From Streptomyces sp. CG1 (GTDB taxonomy: Bacteria > Actinomycetota > Actinomycetes > Streptomycetales > Streptomycetaceae), in contig NZ_CP163518.1 in NCBI RefSeq assembly GCF_041080625.1, positions 10,285,501 through 10,349,500 on the forward strand: 64,000 bases of DNA, read 5' to 3'. The position numbers were made by a program, and so were the translations under genes. The first letter of the stretch is position 1. Every line of letters starts with the position of its first letter. The notes below the pieces were generated by a model, which saw nothing but the letters and a program-made list of their open reading frames with translations, was not told the DNA's origin and did no database searches. Below, in pieces: positions 1 to 8,502 of this stretch.

Positions 1-530
1 GTCAGCGAGCTGGTGGACAGCGCCGCGTCGCTCCAGACACGGAACCGCGGACGGTCCTCCTCCGGTACCCCGAGCAGCCGGCAGATCACCGCGACCGGAA
101 TGGGCAGGGCGTAGCGGTCGACCAGGTCGACCGGCGGACCCACCGCTTCCATCTCGTCCAGCAGAGTGGACGTCAGCTCCCTGATCTGCGGGCGGAGTTT
201 CTCGACCTGGCGGACGGTGAAGGCCTTGGCGACCAGCGAGCGCAGCCGGGTGTGGTCGGGCGGATCCATGCTGAGGATCCCGCTGTCCCGCTGGGCCGCA
301 GAGCTGCGCGGCTCGTCGTGCTCGCGGCCCAGGGCCCGGCTGAAGCGCTGATCGCCGAGGACCAGCCGGGCGTCCGCGTAGCGGGTGGCGAGCCAGGCCG
401 GCTCCCCGTACGGGAGCCGGACGCGCAGCAGTCCCGGTGTGTCACGGGCTTGTTCGTACGCCTCGGACAGGGCGAGGTCCCGGCTGGAGTTGAAGGGATA
501 GGCGAGGGGGGTGTGTTCGGTTGCCGTCAC
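1..530 (-). CDS. Cytochrome P450, N-terminal part (runs off left edge)
   Basis: The visible 176 residues are the N-terminal third of a soluble bacterial cytochrome P450, a heme monooxygenase. Characteristic stretches are the beta-1 region (LPYGEPAWLATRYADARLVL) and the C-helix heme-propionate motif DPPDHTRLRSLVAKAF. The I-helix, ExxR and Cys heme loop lie beyond the window. I chose the GTG at 530 because GGAGAC sits about 8 nt upstream. The gene is divergent from a TetR regulator, and a perfect palindrome lies 15 bp upstream of this start, so it is probably that regulator's target. The substrate cannot be inferred from this fragment. Confidence 0.93.
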   Translation of the reverse strand, partial: MTATEHTPLAYPFNSSRDLALSEAYEQARDTPGLLRVRLPYGEPAWLATRYADARLVLGDQRFSRALGREHDEPRSSAAQRDSGILSMDPPDHTRLRSLVAKAFTVRQVEKLRPQIRELTSTLLDEMEAVGPPVDLVDRYALPIPVAVICRLLGVPEEDRPRFRVWSDAALSTSSL

Positions 531-544
531 TGCTGTCTCCCTTG

Positions 545-562
545 TGTAAGCACCCGCTTACA
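545..562. promoter_or_regulatory. Putative TetR operator between P450 and TetR genes
   Basis: The sequence TGTAAGCACCCGCTTACA is an inverted repeat with two perfect 7-bp arms around ACCC. It lies in the divergent intergenic region, 15 bp upstream of the P450 start and about 105 bp upstream of the TetR start. The TAAGC-N4-GCTTA core resembles many TetR-family operators. Binding by the adjacent regulator is inferred. Confidence 0.7.
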
Positions 563-666
563 AAGCTAGGAGGCGTTCACCGAGCGGTCAACGACGCTAA
601 TCGGTCGTTACGCTGACGGCTCCTCGGCAGGCGCGAGGGGGCTCACGGCGACAGAAGGAGCAGAGG

Positions 667-1416
667 GTGGACACCAGCGAGCACACGCGGCACCAGGACC
701 GAGTCGGTGGCGCGCCTGCGAGCGAGGGGCCGGGCAGCGCTCCTGCGAACGACGGACCCGGCAGCGCTCCTGCGAACGACGGGCCGGGCGGCGCACCTGT
801 CGGCGAGGACTCCCCGCACCGCCCGCGTGACGCCCAGGGAACCCGCACGCGCATCCTCCACGCGGCCGGCGCGGTCTTCGCCGAGCGCGGATACGATGCG
901 GCCACCGTCCGAGACATCGCCGGACGCGCCGGCGTGAACCAGGCACTCATATTCCGCTATTTCGGCTCCAAGCAAGCCCTGCTGACCGAGGTCATGGCGC
1001 AGGGAGGCAAGGAGCAGCTGAACAGCACGCCCCCGGACCGGCTGTTCGAGACCGCGCTGCGCGGTGTCCTGGAGGGAGGCGGCGAGCCCGACTCGGACCG
1101 GCTGCTCGCCGTCTACCTGCGCTCCATCGGCAGCGCCGACGCCGCCCCGGACACCGTCCGCGCCCTGGGGGAGGAGTACGCCACCGCGCTCGCCGCCCTC
1201 TCCCCGGCCGACGACAGCACGCTGCGCGCCCAGCTCGCCATGGCCTGGTTGCTCGGCATCGGCCTGATGCGGGTCGTGGTCGGCCAGGAACCGCTGGCGA
1301 GCGCGGAACCGGACGAGATCTGCGGTCACGTGCTGACGGCGCTTGAAGGTCTCCTGGGCGAGGGGAAGGGGCATGAGGGACGCGCGGTGGATCAACGGCC
1401 CGGCGGGCGGCCGTAG
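667..1416 (+). CDS. TetR/AcrR family transcriptional regulator
   Basis: This 249-residue protein has a TetR helix-turn-helix at about residues 60-106 (TRILHAAGAVFAERGYDAAT, then RAGVNQALIFRYFGSKQALL) and a C-terminal ligand-binding domain typical in length. The first 58 residues are an unusual low-complexity extension in which GPGSAPAND is repeated. That repeat comes from a near-perfect 30-bp tandem duplication in the DNA at about 729-790. The GTG start is preceded by AGAAGGAG. It is divergent from the P450 and probably represses both the P450 and itself through the palindrome at 545-562. The ligand is unknown. Confidence 0.92.
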   Translation: MDTSEHTRHQDRVGGAPASEGPGSAPANDGPGSAPANDGPGGAPVGEDSPHRPRDAQGTRTRILHAAGAVFAERGYDAATVRDIAGRAGVNQALIFRYFGSKQALLTEVMAQGGKEQLNSTPPDRLFETALRGVLEGGGEPDSDRLLAVYLRSIGSADAAPDTVRALGEEYATALAALSPADDSTLRAQLAMAWLLGIGLMRVVVGQEPLASAEPDEICGHVLTALEGLLGEGKGHEGRAVDQRPGGRP

Positions 1417-1539
1417 TCCGAGCCGCCCACGGACGAGGGGCCACCCGGAGTCCACCGGCGCGTCGGCATGGTGACCTTTCCCACCTCGGGTGAAGGTGTG
1501 TCGTACCAGGAGAAGGATGAACCGCTGCGAGGGACCCCG

Positions 1540-1758
1540 ATGATCAAGCCCTGCCGGATTGCGGCTGTCACACTCGTCACTGTCGGCGCCCTCGGGGTGG
1601 GCGCGGCCCACACACCTGCAGCTGCTGTGCGGCTCATGCCCCCACCCACCGGTGGTGCCTCAGCCGAGTCGCCCCTCGGTGGAGTCCTGGACAGCCCTGG
1701 GAATCCCCTCGATCTGGGCCCGCTCAACGTTGCCGTTCCCGCGGTGGGCGTGTTGTAG
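1540..1758 (+). CDS. Small secreted protein of unknown function
   Basis: This 72-residue product starts MIKPCRIAAVTLVTVGALGV and looks like a signal peptide with an AxA-type cleavage region near residue 28. About 44 mature residues follow, rich in Pro, Gly and Leu with no cysteine. The ATG at 1540 was preferred over an upstream GTG in the same frame because it starts directly on the positively charged signal-peptide n-region. I do not recognise the family. It is not a chaplin, because it lacks the chaplin core and cysteine pair. Confidence 0.6.
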   Translation: MIKPCRIAAVTLVTVGALGVGAAHTPAAAVRLMPPPTGGASAESPLGGVLDSPGNPLDLGPLNVAVPAVGVL

Positions 1759-1764
1759 CGCACT

Positions 1765-1880
1765 TCATGGAGTCGGAGGGCAGCGCCCAGGCGGCCAGTG
1801 CGGTACGCCATCCGGCGGTGTCGGCCAAGGAGACGGCGAGGGCGGCGGCGATGGCTCCGCTGGCCGCCATGAGCATCATC
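1765..1880 (-). pseudogene. Remnant of an MFS transporter (CynX/NimT-like)
   Basis: On the minus strand about 35 codons read as GAIAAALAVSLADTAGWRTA followed by LAAWALP. This resembles the loop and helix around the middle of CynX/NimT-type MFS permeases. Nothing on either side continues the protein. Its upstream end meets an AraC-type remnant on the opposite strand near 1870-1880, which suggests a deletion junction. The match is short, so family assignment is tentative. Confidence 0.4.
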
Positions 1881-2185
1881 GGCCAGAACCTCACCCGCCC
1901 GCTGACCGTCGCCGAGCTCGCCACCCCGGGCCAACATCGGCGAACGCCATCGCAACCGGCTCTTCCGCGACGAACTGGGGACCGCACCCGGTGTCTACGT
2001 CGAATCCGTACGCCTCGAAGCAGCCCGCAGCCGACTGGAGACTGCGGACGACACGCTCGACCGCATCGCGGTCCTCTGCGGCTTCAAGACCATCGACACC
2101 CTGATCCGCGTCTTCCGCCGGCGCCTCGACACCACCCCCACCGAGTACCGCAACCGGTTCCGGCATGCCGCCGCCCACCTAAGGG
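1870..2185 (+). pseudogene. Remnant of an AraC-family (GlxA-like) regulator
   Basis: The C-terminal two-helix DNA-binding domain of a GlxA-like AraC regulator is readable. NLTRPLTVAELAT lies in one frame, then LFRDELGTAPGVYVESVRLE, RLETADDTLDRIAVLCGF and FRRRLDTTPTEYRNRF follow in another. The frame change near 1930-1950 and the absent N-terminal DJ-1/PfpI domain mark it as a pseudogene. The downstream boundary merges into the convergent end of the siderophore exporter gene. Confidence 0.75.
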
Positions 2186-2218
2186 AATTGAGACGAGCCG
2201 ACCCGCAGAACTCGGCGC

Positions 2219-3571
2219 TCATCGGTCGCGGGTCGTGGCGTTGCCCGATGAAGCGACGCGCGTGCCGTGCGGGTCTGTGAGTGAGGGACCGGCGGGGCTG
2301 GTCAGGCTGTTGATGCGGGCCCGGCGTCGGGCTCGCGCGGTGGCCCACCCCGAGACGGCGAGCGCCGAGAGCGCCGAGACCAGGCCGCCCAGGATCAGGC
2401 TGGCGCGGGTACCGAAGGCGTCGGAGACCAGGCCGACGAGGGGAGCGCCGATGGGCGTGCCGCCGAGGAGGACAAGGAAGTAGACGGACAGCACGCGGCC
2501 GCGCAGGTGCGGGCCGGCATGCAGTTGGGCCAGGGCGTTGGCGGTGGTGGTGACGGTGACCGCGGCGTAGCCGCTCGGGATCAGCAGCGCCATGAAGGTG
2601 CCGTAGCCGGGCATCAGGCCCAGCGCGGCTTCCAGCGCTCCGAAGAGGGCAGTTGCCGTGACGAGGCGGCGGACGGTGGGCAGGTGTCCGCTGTGGGCCG
2701 TCAGGATCGCACCGATCAGGCTGCCCGCGGCGTAGGCGGCCGAGAGACAGCCGAAGGCGGCGGTGCCGGAGTGGAAGACCTTGATCGCCACGAGGGAGAT
2801 CGTGACCTGGAAGTTGAACCCGAACGTGCCGACCACGGCGATGAGAGCGATGGGGAGGAGTAGCTCCGGCGTAGCCGTGATGTGCCGGAACGCCTCGGCC
2901 AGCCATGGACCGCCGGGCTGAGCCCCGCCGTGCTCGCGCGCTGTGCCGGTCGGGACGGTGATCAGGCCGTACAGGACCGCCAGATACGAGACCGCGTTGA
3001 TCAGGAAGACCGGGCCGGTGCCCACGGCGGCGACGGTCAGGCCCGCCGCGGCCGGGCCGAGGATGCGGGCGACGTTGAACTGGGCCGAGTTCAGGCTCAC
3101 CGCGGCGGGCACCCGGTCCCGGCTGACCAGTTCGGAGATGAAGGCGTTGCGGGCGGGGCTGTCGATGGCGGTGGCGGTGCCCAGCGCGAGGGCGAGGGCG
3201 TACACGGACCACAGGCTCACCGCGCCCGTGACGGTCAGCAGCCCCAGCAGCAGGGACTGCACCGCCATGCCGGTCTGTGTGATCAGCAGCATGCGGCGCT
3301 TGGGGAAACGGTCGGCGAGGACGCCTCCGGTCAGGCCGAACAGTGTCTGGGGCAGGAACTGCAGCGCGGTGACGACACCGACCGCGCTGCCGCTGTTTCC
3401 GGTGAGGTGGAGCACCAGCAGATCCTGGGCGGCGCGCTGCATCCAGGTGCCGGTGTTTGAGGTCAGCTGGCCGAGCAGGTAGCGGCGGAAGGGCCGGATG
3501 GTGAGCGTGTCGAGTGCCGTCCCCGGAGCCCTGCTGCCGTTCCGTGCACCGGTTCGGTGGTCCGTGCTCAT
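2219..3571 (-). CDS. MFS exporter, EntS-like (probable siderophore export)
   Basis: This 450-residue major facilitator protein has about 12 hydrophobic segments and the loop 2-3 motif GGVLADRFPKRR. It also has the PARNAFISELV and LNSAQFNVARILGPAAAG stretches typical of the EntS/MFS_3 exporter group. The ATG at 3571 overlaps the stop of the decarboxylase gene by 4 nt (ATGA), which indicates translational coupling. As last gene of the NIS siderophore operon it probably exports the product across the membrane, as SbnD and PvsC do in comparable clusters. The specific substrate is inferred from context. Confidence 0.9.
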   Translation of the reverse strand: MSTDHRTGARNGSRAPGTALDTLTIRPFRRYLLGQLTSNTGTWMQRAAQDLLVLHLTGNSGSAVGVVTALQFLPQTLFGLTGGVLADRFPKRRMLLITQTGMAVQSLLLGLLTVTGAVSLWSVYALALALGTATAIDSPARNAFISELVSRDRVPAAVSLNSAQFNVARILGPAAAGLTVAAVGTGPVFLINAVSYLAVLYGLITVPTGTAREHGGAQPGGPWLAEAFRHITATPELLLPIALIAVVGTFGFNFQVTISLVAIKVFHSGTAAFGCLSAAYAAGSLIGAILTAHSGHLPTVRRLVTATALFGALEAALGLMPGYGTFMALLIPSGYAAVTVTTTANALAQLHAGPHLRGRVLSVYFLVLLGGTPIGAPLVGLVSDAFGTRASLILGGLVSALSALAVSGWATARARRRARINSLTSPAGPSLTDPHGTRVASSGNATTRDR

Positions 3572-4794
3572 GCCGTCCGGCCGACGTAGGTGTGGGCGTC
3601 GTAGGTGTGCATGAGGGGCGTGCCGGCGTCGTCGACGTGGTGGAAGGTCGGGTGGGGGTGCATGAGGAACTCGTGGTGGGAGATGTTCCACGCGTAGGCA
3701 CCGGCCATGGCGAACGCGATCCGGTCTCCCACCCGCAGCCGGGCGACCGTGGCGTGGCGGGCCAGGACGTCCTTGGGCGTGCACAGCTGGCCGACCAGGG
3801 TCACCGGCTCGTCACGGGCCTCCGGCCGGTCCCAGGGCTGGTGCCAGGAGCCGCCGGGGATGATCTCGAAGGGCTGGTCGTGCTGTTTCGCGGCGGGGGT
3901 GCGCAGATGATGGGTGCCGCCGCGCAGGACGGCAAACGCCTCGCCGCGGCTGAACTTGACGTCCAGGACCTGGGTGACGTACCAGCCGCAGTAGGCGGTG
4001 ACCGAGCGGCCCGGTTCGATCCACAGCGTCAGGCCGGGGTGGCGCTCCAGCGTCCGGTGCAGTCCGGCACCGAAGGCCGGCCAGTCGAAGACATCGCTGG
4101 GGTCGGCGTAGTCGACGCTCATTCCGCCGCCGATGTTGACCTCGGACAGCGTGATCCCTCGGTGGTGTGCCCAGCCGTCCGCCCAGCCCATGACCTGGTC
4201 GACCAGGGCCAGATGGGCGCGTGCGTCGAGGCCGCTGGCCAGGTGGGCGTGCAGCCCGCGCAGCCGGATACGGTCGTCGGCGGCGATGATGCGCAGACAG
4301 CGGTCCAGCTGGGCGGGATCGAGACCGAACGGGCTGGGTCCGCCGCCCATGGCCAGCGCGACCGAGCGGACCGCCACCGGTACGTTGACGCGCAGGAGGA
4401 CGTCGGCGGTGCGGTCGCCCAGCACGGTCGTCAGCGTGCGCAGCTCGTATTCGCTCTCGATGTGCAGGCGTTCCACCCCGGCGTCCAGAGCCTGGGCCAG
4501 TTCGGCCACGGTCTTGCCGGGGCCGCCGAAGGCGATCGGCGCGTCGGGGAAGAGGCCGCGGATGTGCCGGATCTCGCCGCCCGAGGCCACCTCGAACCCG
4601 TCGACGTGCTCGCCGAGGGCATGCAGCAGGCGGGGGTCGGAGTTGGCTTTCGCCGCGTACAGCAACCGGACACGTCGCGGCAGCGCGGCCCGGATGGTGC
4701 GGACGTGCTCGCGCAGGCCGGGCAAGTCGTAGATATAGGCGGGCAGTTCGTCGTCGGTGAGCTGGTGTACGTGGTGCAGCACGGCCGCTCTCAC
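3568..4794 (-). CDS. Type III PLP-dependent decarboxylase (siderophore biosynthesis)
   Basis: This 408-residue fold-type III (alanine racemase-like) decarboxylase is of the diaminopimelate/ornithine decarboxylase family. The PLP lysine is K49 in LLYAAKANSDP. The glycine-rich phosphate loop (NIGGGMSVDY), the EPGRS motif and the distal active-site segment GQLCTPKDVL are all present. The GTG start at 4794 overlaps the upstream stop (GTGA). In NIS siderophore clusters such a gene (SbnH, AcsE or PvsE type) decarboxylates an amino acid or a citryl-amino acid intermediate to give a diamine unit. That role, rather than lysine biosynthesis, is inferred from the flanking IucA/IucC genes. Confidence 0.9.
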   Translation of the reverse strand: MRAAVLHHVHQLTDDELPAYIYDLPGLREHVRTIRAALPRRVRLLYAAKANSDPRLLHALGEHVDGFEVASGGEIRHIRGLFPDAPIAFGGPGKTVAELAQALDAGVERLHIESEYELRTLTTVLGDRTADVLLRVNVPVAVRSVALAMGGGPSPFGLDPAQLDRCLRIIAADDRIRLRGLHAHLASGLDARAHLALVDQVMGWADGWAHHRGITLSEVNIGGGMSVDYADPSDVFDWPAFGAGLHRTLERHPGLTLWIEPGRSVTAYCGWYVTQVLDVKFSRGEAFAVLRGGTHHLRTPAAKQHDQPFEIIPGGSWHQPWDRPEARDEPVTLVGQLCTPKDVLARHATVARLRVGDRIAFAMAGAYAWNISHHEFLMHPHPTFHHVDDAGTPLMHTYDAHTYVGRTA

Positions 4795-6506
4795 AGGGGC
4801 ACCTCGCGGGGGAAGCCCGCGACGAGCGGGCTGGTCAGGGGGACGTAGGTGGCGTGCCGGTCTGCTTTGCGGGCCCAGCGCAGCAGGAGGTTGGCCTTGG
4901 CGGGCAGTGGTACCCCGGAGAGCAGGGCGCGCAAGCGCGGGGGCCCGTCCGCACTGCCGGCACAGGCTTCGAGCCGGTCCCGGACCAGGCCCCACAGCGC
5001 CGGCTCCCGCGCCGGATCGAGGTCGGCGAGGGCGCCCAGCACCTCGGCGACATGGTTGACCAGGAGGCAGTAGGCGACCCGGTTCCAGCCGCGTTCGGCA
5101 TCGTAGGTGAGGGGGCCGCGGACGTCCTCGGGGAGGGCGGCGAGCGCATGTGTGTGGTGGTGGGGAAGGAGCTTGGTGCCCTCCAGGTCGCGGAAGAGTA
5201 TCTGCACGGGTGTGCCGTCGGCGTCCACTCCGACGACGACGTTCTGCAGGTGCGGTTCCAGTACGACCCCGTGCTCGAAGTAGGCGGCCAGCACCGGCGG
5301 CAACAGCAGCCGCAGATAGGCGTCCCACCAGGCCAGCACGTCCCCGTCCCCGCGGGCCAGCAAGTGGGTGACGTGGGCGGCACTGGTGGGGTACTCGTCC
5401 GCGACCGCTGCGGCGAGCAGGGGCGTCACTCCGGGGCGCAGGTGGGTGCGCAGCCCGGACCGGACGACGACGCCGAACCCCTCCAGCAGTTCGGTGTCGC
5501 CGTCGACGGCGAGCGTGCGGTAGCCGGGCTCGGCGAGCAGCCCGCATCCGGGAAAGCATGCGGCGAGCCGGGCCATGACGGGCTGGAGCAGGCGGTTCAG
5601 GGCGACGGCACCGGACAGCTCGTAACGGGCATGTTTTCGGACGCAGTTGGTGAGGCGGACGTTCAGGCTGAACTTCAGGAACGTGTCCGCGTCCGGCTGG
5701 TAGAGCGTGCGTACCGACGCCGTGGGAACCCACTCGGGCCCGCTCACGCCGATGTCCACGACCTCTCCCGCGGCCAGCGCCGCACGCAGCTGTTCGTGCC
5801 GGCTCAGCAGCCGGAACTGCCAGGGGTGCACCGGCAGTGTCACGAACTCCGGGTCGGCCGGCGGGCACAAGGCGTCGAGTTCGCCCAGCTCGCCCTCCTG
5901 CTGCACGAGGTGCCGGCGTACGGCCAGGTGCCGCAGGCGGAAGCGGGCGCCGGTCTCCGGACCGTACGCCAGCCAGTCCGCCGGGTCACCGGTGCGGGCC
6001 TTGGGCGTGGGATGGAAACGGTGGCCGAAGACCAGGGACTGTTCCGACGTCAGATACAGGTCCTGCTGCGGCATCCCGTGGGCGCGGTGCTCGAGGGCGG
6101 TGCGGATGGTCTCTCGGCTGTCGGCCACCTGGTCCAGGAACTCGCCGTTCGCCACGCCGGTGCGCAGTTCCAGTTCGTCCTGGACATGGCCGGCCAGCTC
6201 GCGCCAGCCCACGGTGACCCAGGCGCCCTCGTCGCCAAGCAGTTCTACGGGGCCCTGGAAGCGGTGTGCTCCGATCATCGAGACACGGCGCAGTCTCGCC
6301 CGCAGCAACAGGCCGCGGCGGGGCAGGCGCAGCAGGAGGTGGCCGTGATCGACGGTCACCTGGTGCTCGGGGGCGGAGACCTCGCGGATGAGGCAGTTGA
6401 GCAGGGTGTGAGCGGTGACGGCGTCGGCGGTGCGCGCCCCGGTGGCGGCGCGGGCGTCGGGGGCGGTGGTGGGGAGGGGCATGCGCAAGCTCCAGTGCGT
6501 CGTCAT
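4791..6506 (-). CDS. IucA/IucC family NIS siderophore synthetase (second gene)
   Basis: This 571-residue ATP-dependent carboxylate-amine/alcohol ligase belongs to the IucA/IucC superfamily. Family landmarks are TLPVHPWQF, the ATP-contacting PTASVRTLY, KFSLNVRLTNCVRK, the EPHLQNVVV loop and LFRDLEGTKL, followed by the FhuF-like C-terminal region. It activates a carboxylate (often citrate) as an acyl-adenylate for amide formation. It starts 36 nt after the first synthetase gene and overlaps the decarboxylase gene. An internal ATG at 6482 (MPLPTTAP) is an alternative start. Two synthetases suggest two successive condensations. Confidence 0.93.
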   Translation of the reverse strand: MTTHWSLRMPLPTTAPDARAATGARTADAVTAHTLLNCLIREVSAPEHQVTVDHGHLLLRLPRRGLLLRARLRRVSMIGAHRFQGPVELLGDEGAWVTVGWRELAGHVQDELELRTGVANGEFLDQVADSRETIRTALEHRAHGMPQQDLYLTSEQSLVFGHRFHPTPKARTGDPADWLAYGPETGARFRLRHLAVRRHLVQQEGELGELDALCPPADPEFVTLPVHPWQFRLLSRHEQLRAALAAGEVVDIGVSGPEWVPTASVRTLYQPDADTFLKFSLNVRLTNCVRKHARYELSGAVALNRLLQPVMARLAACFPGCGLLAEPGYRTLAVDGDTELLEGFGVVVRSGLRTHLRPGVTPLLAAAVADEYPTSAAHVTHLLARGDGDVLAWWDAYLRLLLPPVLAAYFEHGVVLEPHLQNVVVGVDADGTPVQILFRDLEGTKLLPHHHTHALAALPEDVRGPLTYDAERGWNRVAYCLLVNHVAEVLGALADLDPAREPALWGLVRDRLEACAGSADGPPRLRALLSGVPLPAKANLLLRWARKADRHATYVPLTSPLVAGFPREVPL

Positions 6507-6542
6507 GGGTGCAACAGTCGTCCGTCGCGTGGCCCGCGAACG

Positions 6543-8138
6543 TCAGCGGTGTCGAGCCAGGGGGTTGGGTACGGCGGTCCACTGCGCCTTGCCGGAGTCT
6601 TCTGCCAGACGCATCGCGACCGTCGCCTTCAGCGGCAGGGTGTCGCCGAAGAAGGCCGCGGCGTCCCCGGTGTCGGGCAACTCGGCGTACACGCGGCGGC
6701 CGACCCGGGCCACCGTCTCCCACAGCGCGGCGGGATCGACCGCCCGGGTCCGGGCGAGGACGTCGACCAACTCGCTGAACACCCCGCTCAGCAGCCCTCC
6801 GAACAGCTTGGTGTGCAGGGCGTCGATGTCGTCACCGGCGCGCGTGCCTGCCAGCGGCGGCACACCGCACCCCCAGGCGGCCAGCCTGCGGGGACTGATC
6901 CGCACCCCGTCCAGGTCCCGGTACAGCACCCGCACCGGCCGGCCGTCCCGCAGAGCGACGAGCGTGTTCTGGCCGTGTGCCTCCAGCGCCACCCCCATGG
7001 ACAGCAGCGTCAGCGCGGGCGGCAGGACGCATTCGGCGAAGTCCGCCAGCCAGCGCACGGGATCGCCCGCCACCACGGCCGCATCGGTGGCATGTACGGC
7101 GGTCAGCGGTACGGCGATCTCTCCGGCCTCCAGGTGGGAATCGGTGGATTCCCTGACCATTGCCGCCAGACTCGCACACGCCTGCCCGGCCACCCGTACG
7201 GTTCCCCCGCCCAGCTCGCGCAGGATCCGCAGGCCGTCGCCGTAGCCGGCCTTGTCGACGACCGCCGAGACCAGCTCGGACAGCGGCGGTCCGTCGGCCA
7301 CCTCCACGGGGGAGATGGTGCGCCGGTAGTTGGTGACCTGGACGTCGAGCGCGGTCTTGATATGGCGTCCCGGCAGGTCGGCCACGGGTGCCAGGGTGCG
7401 CAACGACAGCAGCGGACGGGCCGCAACCGTACGCCGGATCGTGGTGAGGTCGCGGTGGCGTACGAGGACGTGGTCCCGCTGCCAGGGGTGGACCGGGAGC
7501 AGGTGGGTGTCGCCGTCGCGTAGTTCCTCGGGCCAGGCGGCGGTGCCCTGCCAGCGATCGGCGGGGACGGGCAGCAGCGCCAGCTGGACCACCGGGTGGT
7601 GCTCCGGCGCGTAGGCGAGCACCTCGGCGACGGACATGCCCGTACGGGTCCGGCAGCACGGGTGCTGGGGGTGGCCGTCGACCACCGTCTGTTCGGCATC
7701 GACCGCGTCATGGGGCGGAGCGAATCCGTGGGCGTTCGCCGCGCGGGCGAGGGCGAGGTTCACCACGCTGTTGTCCAGCTCCGCTGCGAGCCCTTGTGCG
7801 GCGGCCGTACGCAGGCCCAACTGGGCGAGCAGCTGGGCCGGTTCACGGATCAGTCCGTCGGGCCCGGCCACGCTGAAATCCTCGGGCACGTCGGCGAACC
7901 GCTGGGCGCATGTGCCGACCCCGGTCAGCCGCACACCGTGCTGGAGCGTCACGACCAGCGTGTCCGCTGCTTGCTGCCGGGCGGTCACGCCAGGAAGCGG
8001 CTCGCGTGCGAAGGCGCCCCAGAGACGGCCGAGCACGGTGGCCCGCGCTCCCGGCAAGGCGTCCAGGAAAGGCTCCACGAGATCCACGCGCACCCGGCGC
8101 AGTTCGGAGATCGTCGCGTCGAGGGCTTGGGTCGGCAT
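6543..8138 (-). CDS. IucA/IucC family NIS siderophore synthetase (first gene)
   Basis: This 531-residue IucA/IucC synthetase carries DGHPQHPCCRTRTGMS (the substrate/ATP loop, usually GHPxHPxxKxRxG), LLPVHPWQ, RHIKTALDVQVTNYRRTIS, EAHGQNTLV and YRDLDGVRIS. Arg stands where many relatives have Lys in the first loop. I chose the ATG at 8138 over an in-frame ATG at 8180, because it has a GGGAA-like site nearby and because it leaves a promoter-sized gap from the possible iron box at 8182-8199. It is the first gene of the operon. It differs clearly from the second synthetase, so the two probably act on different intermediates. Confidence 0.93.
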   Translation of the reverse strand: MPTQALDATISELRRVRVDLVEPFLDALPGARATVLGRLWGAFAREPLPGVTARQQAADTLVVTLQHGVRLTGVGTCAQRFADVPEDFSVAGPDGLIREPAQLLAQLGLRTAAAQGLAAELDNSVVNLALARAANAHGFAPPHDAVDAEQTVVDGHPQHPCCRTRTGMSVAEVLAYAPEHHPVVQLALLPVPADRWQGTAAWPEELRDGDTHLLPVHPWQRDHVLVRHRDLTTIRRTVAARPLLSLRTLAPVADLPGRHIKTALDVQVTNYRRTISPVEVADGPPLSELVSAVVDKAGYGDGLRILRELGGGTVRVAGQACASLAAMVRESTDSHLEAGEIAVPLTAVHATDAAVVAGDPVRWLADFAECVLPPALTLLSMGVALEAHGQNTLVALRDGRPVRVLYRDLDGVRISPRRLAAWGCGVPPLAGTRAGDDIDALHTKLFGGLLSGVFSELVDVLARTRAVDPAALWETVARVGRRVYAELPDTGDAAAFFGDTLPLKATVAMRLAEDSGKAQWTAVPNPLARHR

Positions 8139-8181
8139 GGCGCAATTCCCGGATGTCGGTGGGATTTCCTGTTTTCGCATC

Positions 8182-8199
8182 CTAGGTGACCTCGGGTAA
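8182..8199 (-). promoter_or_regulatory. Possible degenerate iron box (DmdR/IdeR type) upstream of siderophore operon
   Basis: Read on the minus strand the segment is TTACCCGAGGTCACCTAG. The right half (TCACCTA) matches the DmdR/IdeR iron-box half-site and the outer TTA and inner AGG match the left half, but the site needs a 1-nt gap. It is flanked by TTTTCG (8172-8177) and CGAAAA (8201-8206), which form another inverted repeat. The position, about 45-60 nt before the chosen start, suits iron repression. The match is weak. Confidence 0.33.
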
Positions 8200-8362
8200 A
8201 CGAAAATCCAGCGCCAATAAAGGGGATGCCGCAGGCGGTGCCGATCCCGATTCCGAGAAACGGGGTATTTCTCGATCGGCGAGCAGGAACGGCCCGAGGG
8301 GCCCGGCCATGTGTGTCTTCAGTCCGAAGCCGCAGGTGGCCAGTGGCTCACCCCTCTGCCTC

Positions 8363-8379
8363 TTAACCATCTCCTAACC
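8363..8379. promoter_or_regulatory. Direct repeat, possible OmpR-type response regulator site
   Basis: The segment TTAACCATCTCCTAACC holds two TAACC pentamers at an 11-bp period, about 125 bp upstream of the response regulator gene. An 11-bp spacing places both copies on one helix face, as in many OmpR/PhoB sites. The rest of the 8139-8502 intergenic region shows no other recognisable feature besides the possible iron box. Confidence 0.3.
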
Positions 8380-8502
8380 GCACCCTGTCAACACGCTATA
8401 GGTCTCCCGTAATTCATACAGCGAGACGAAAAATCACTGGGATGAGGGAATGTCCCGGCGATTTCGGCGCACGACACGGTCGCCGTTTGTGAGCCTGTCG
8501 GC

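Noticed and set aside
1995..3701. 568-codon minus-strand frame overlapping the MFS exporter
   Set aside because: The exporter frame has 12 membrane helices and family motifs; this one is Arg/Pro-rich without hydrophobic segments.
3568..4794. Decarboxylase as lysA (diaminopimelate decarboxylase for lysine)
   Set aside because: It is embedded and overlapped in a NIS siderophore operon; context points to siderophore biosynthesis, although activity on related amino acids is possible.
4854..7523. 889-codon plus-strand open frame over the siderophore synthetases
   Set aside because: It is antisense to two IucA/IucC genes with complete motifs; its composition is Gly/Gln/Val-rich with no domain signature.
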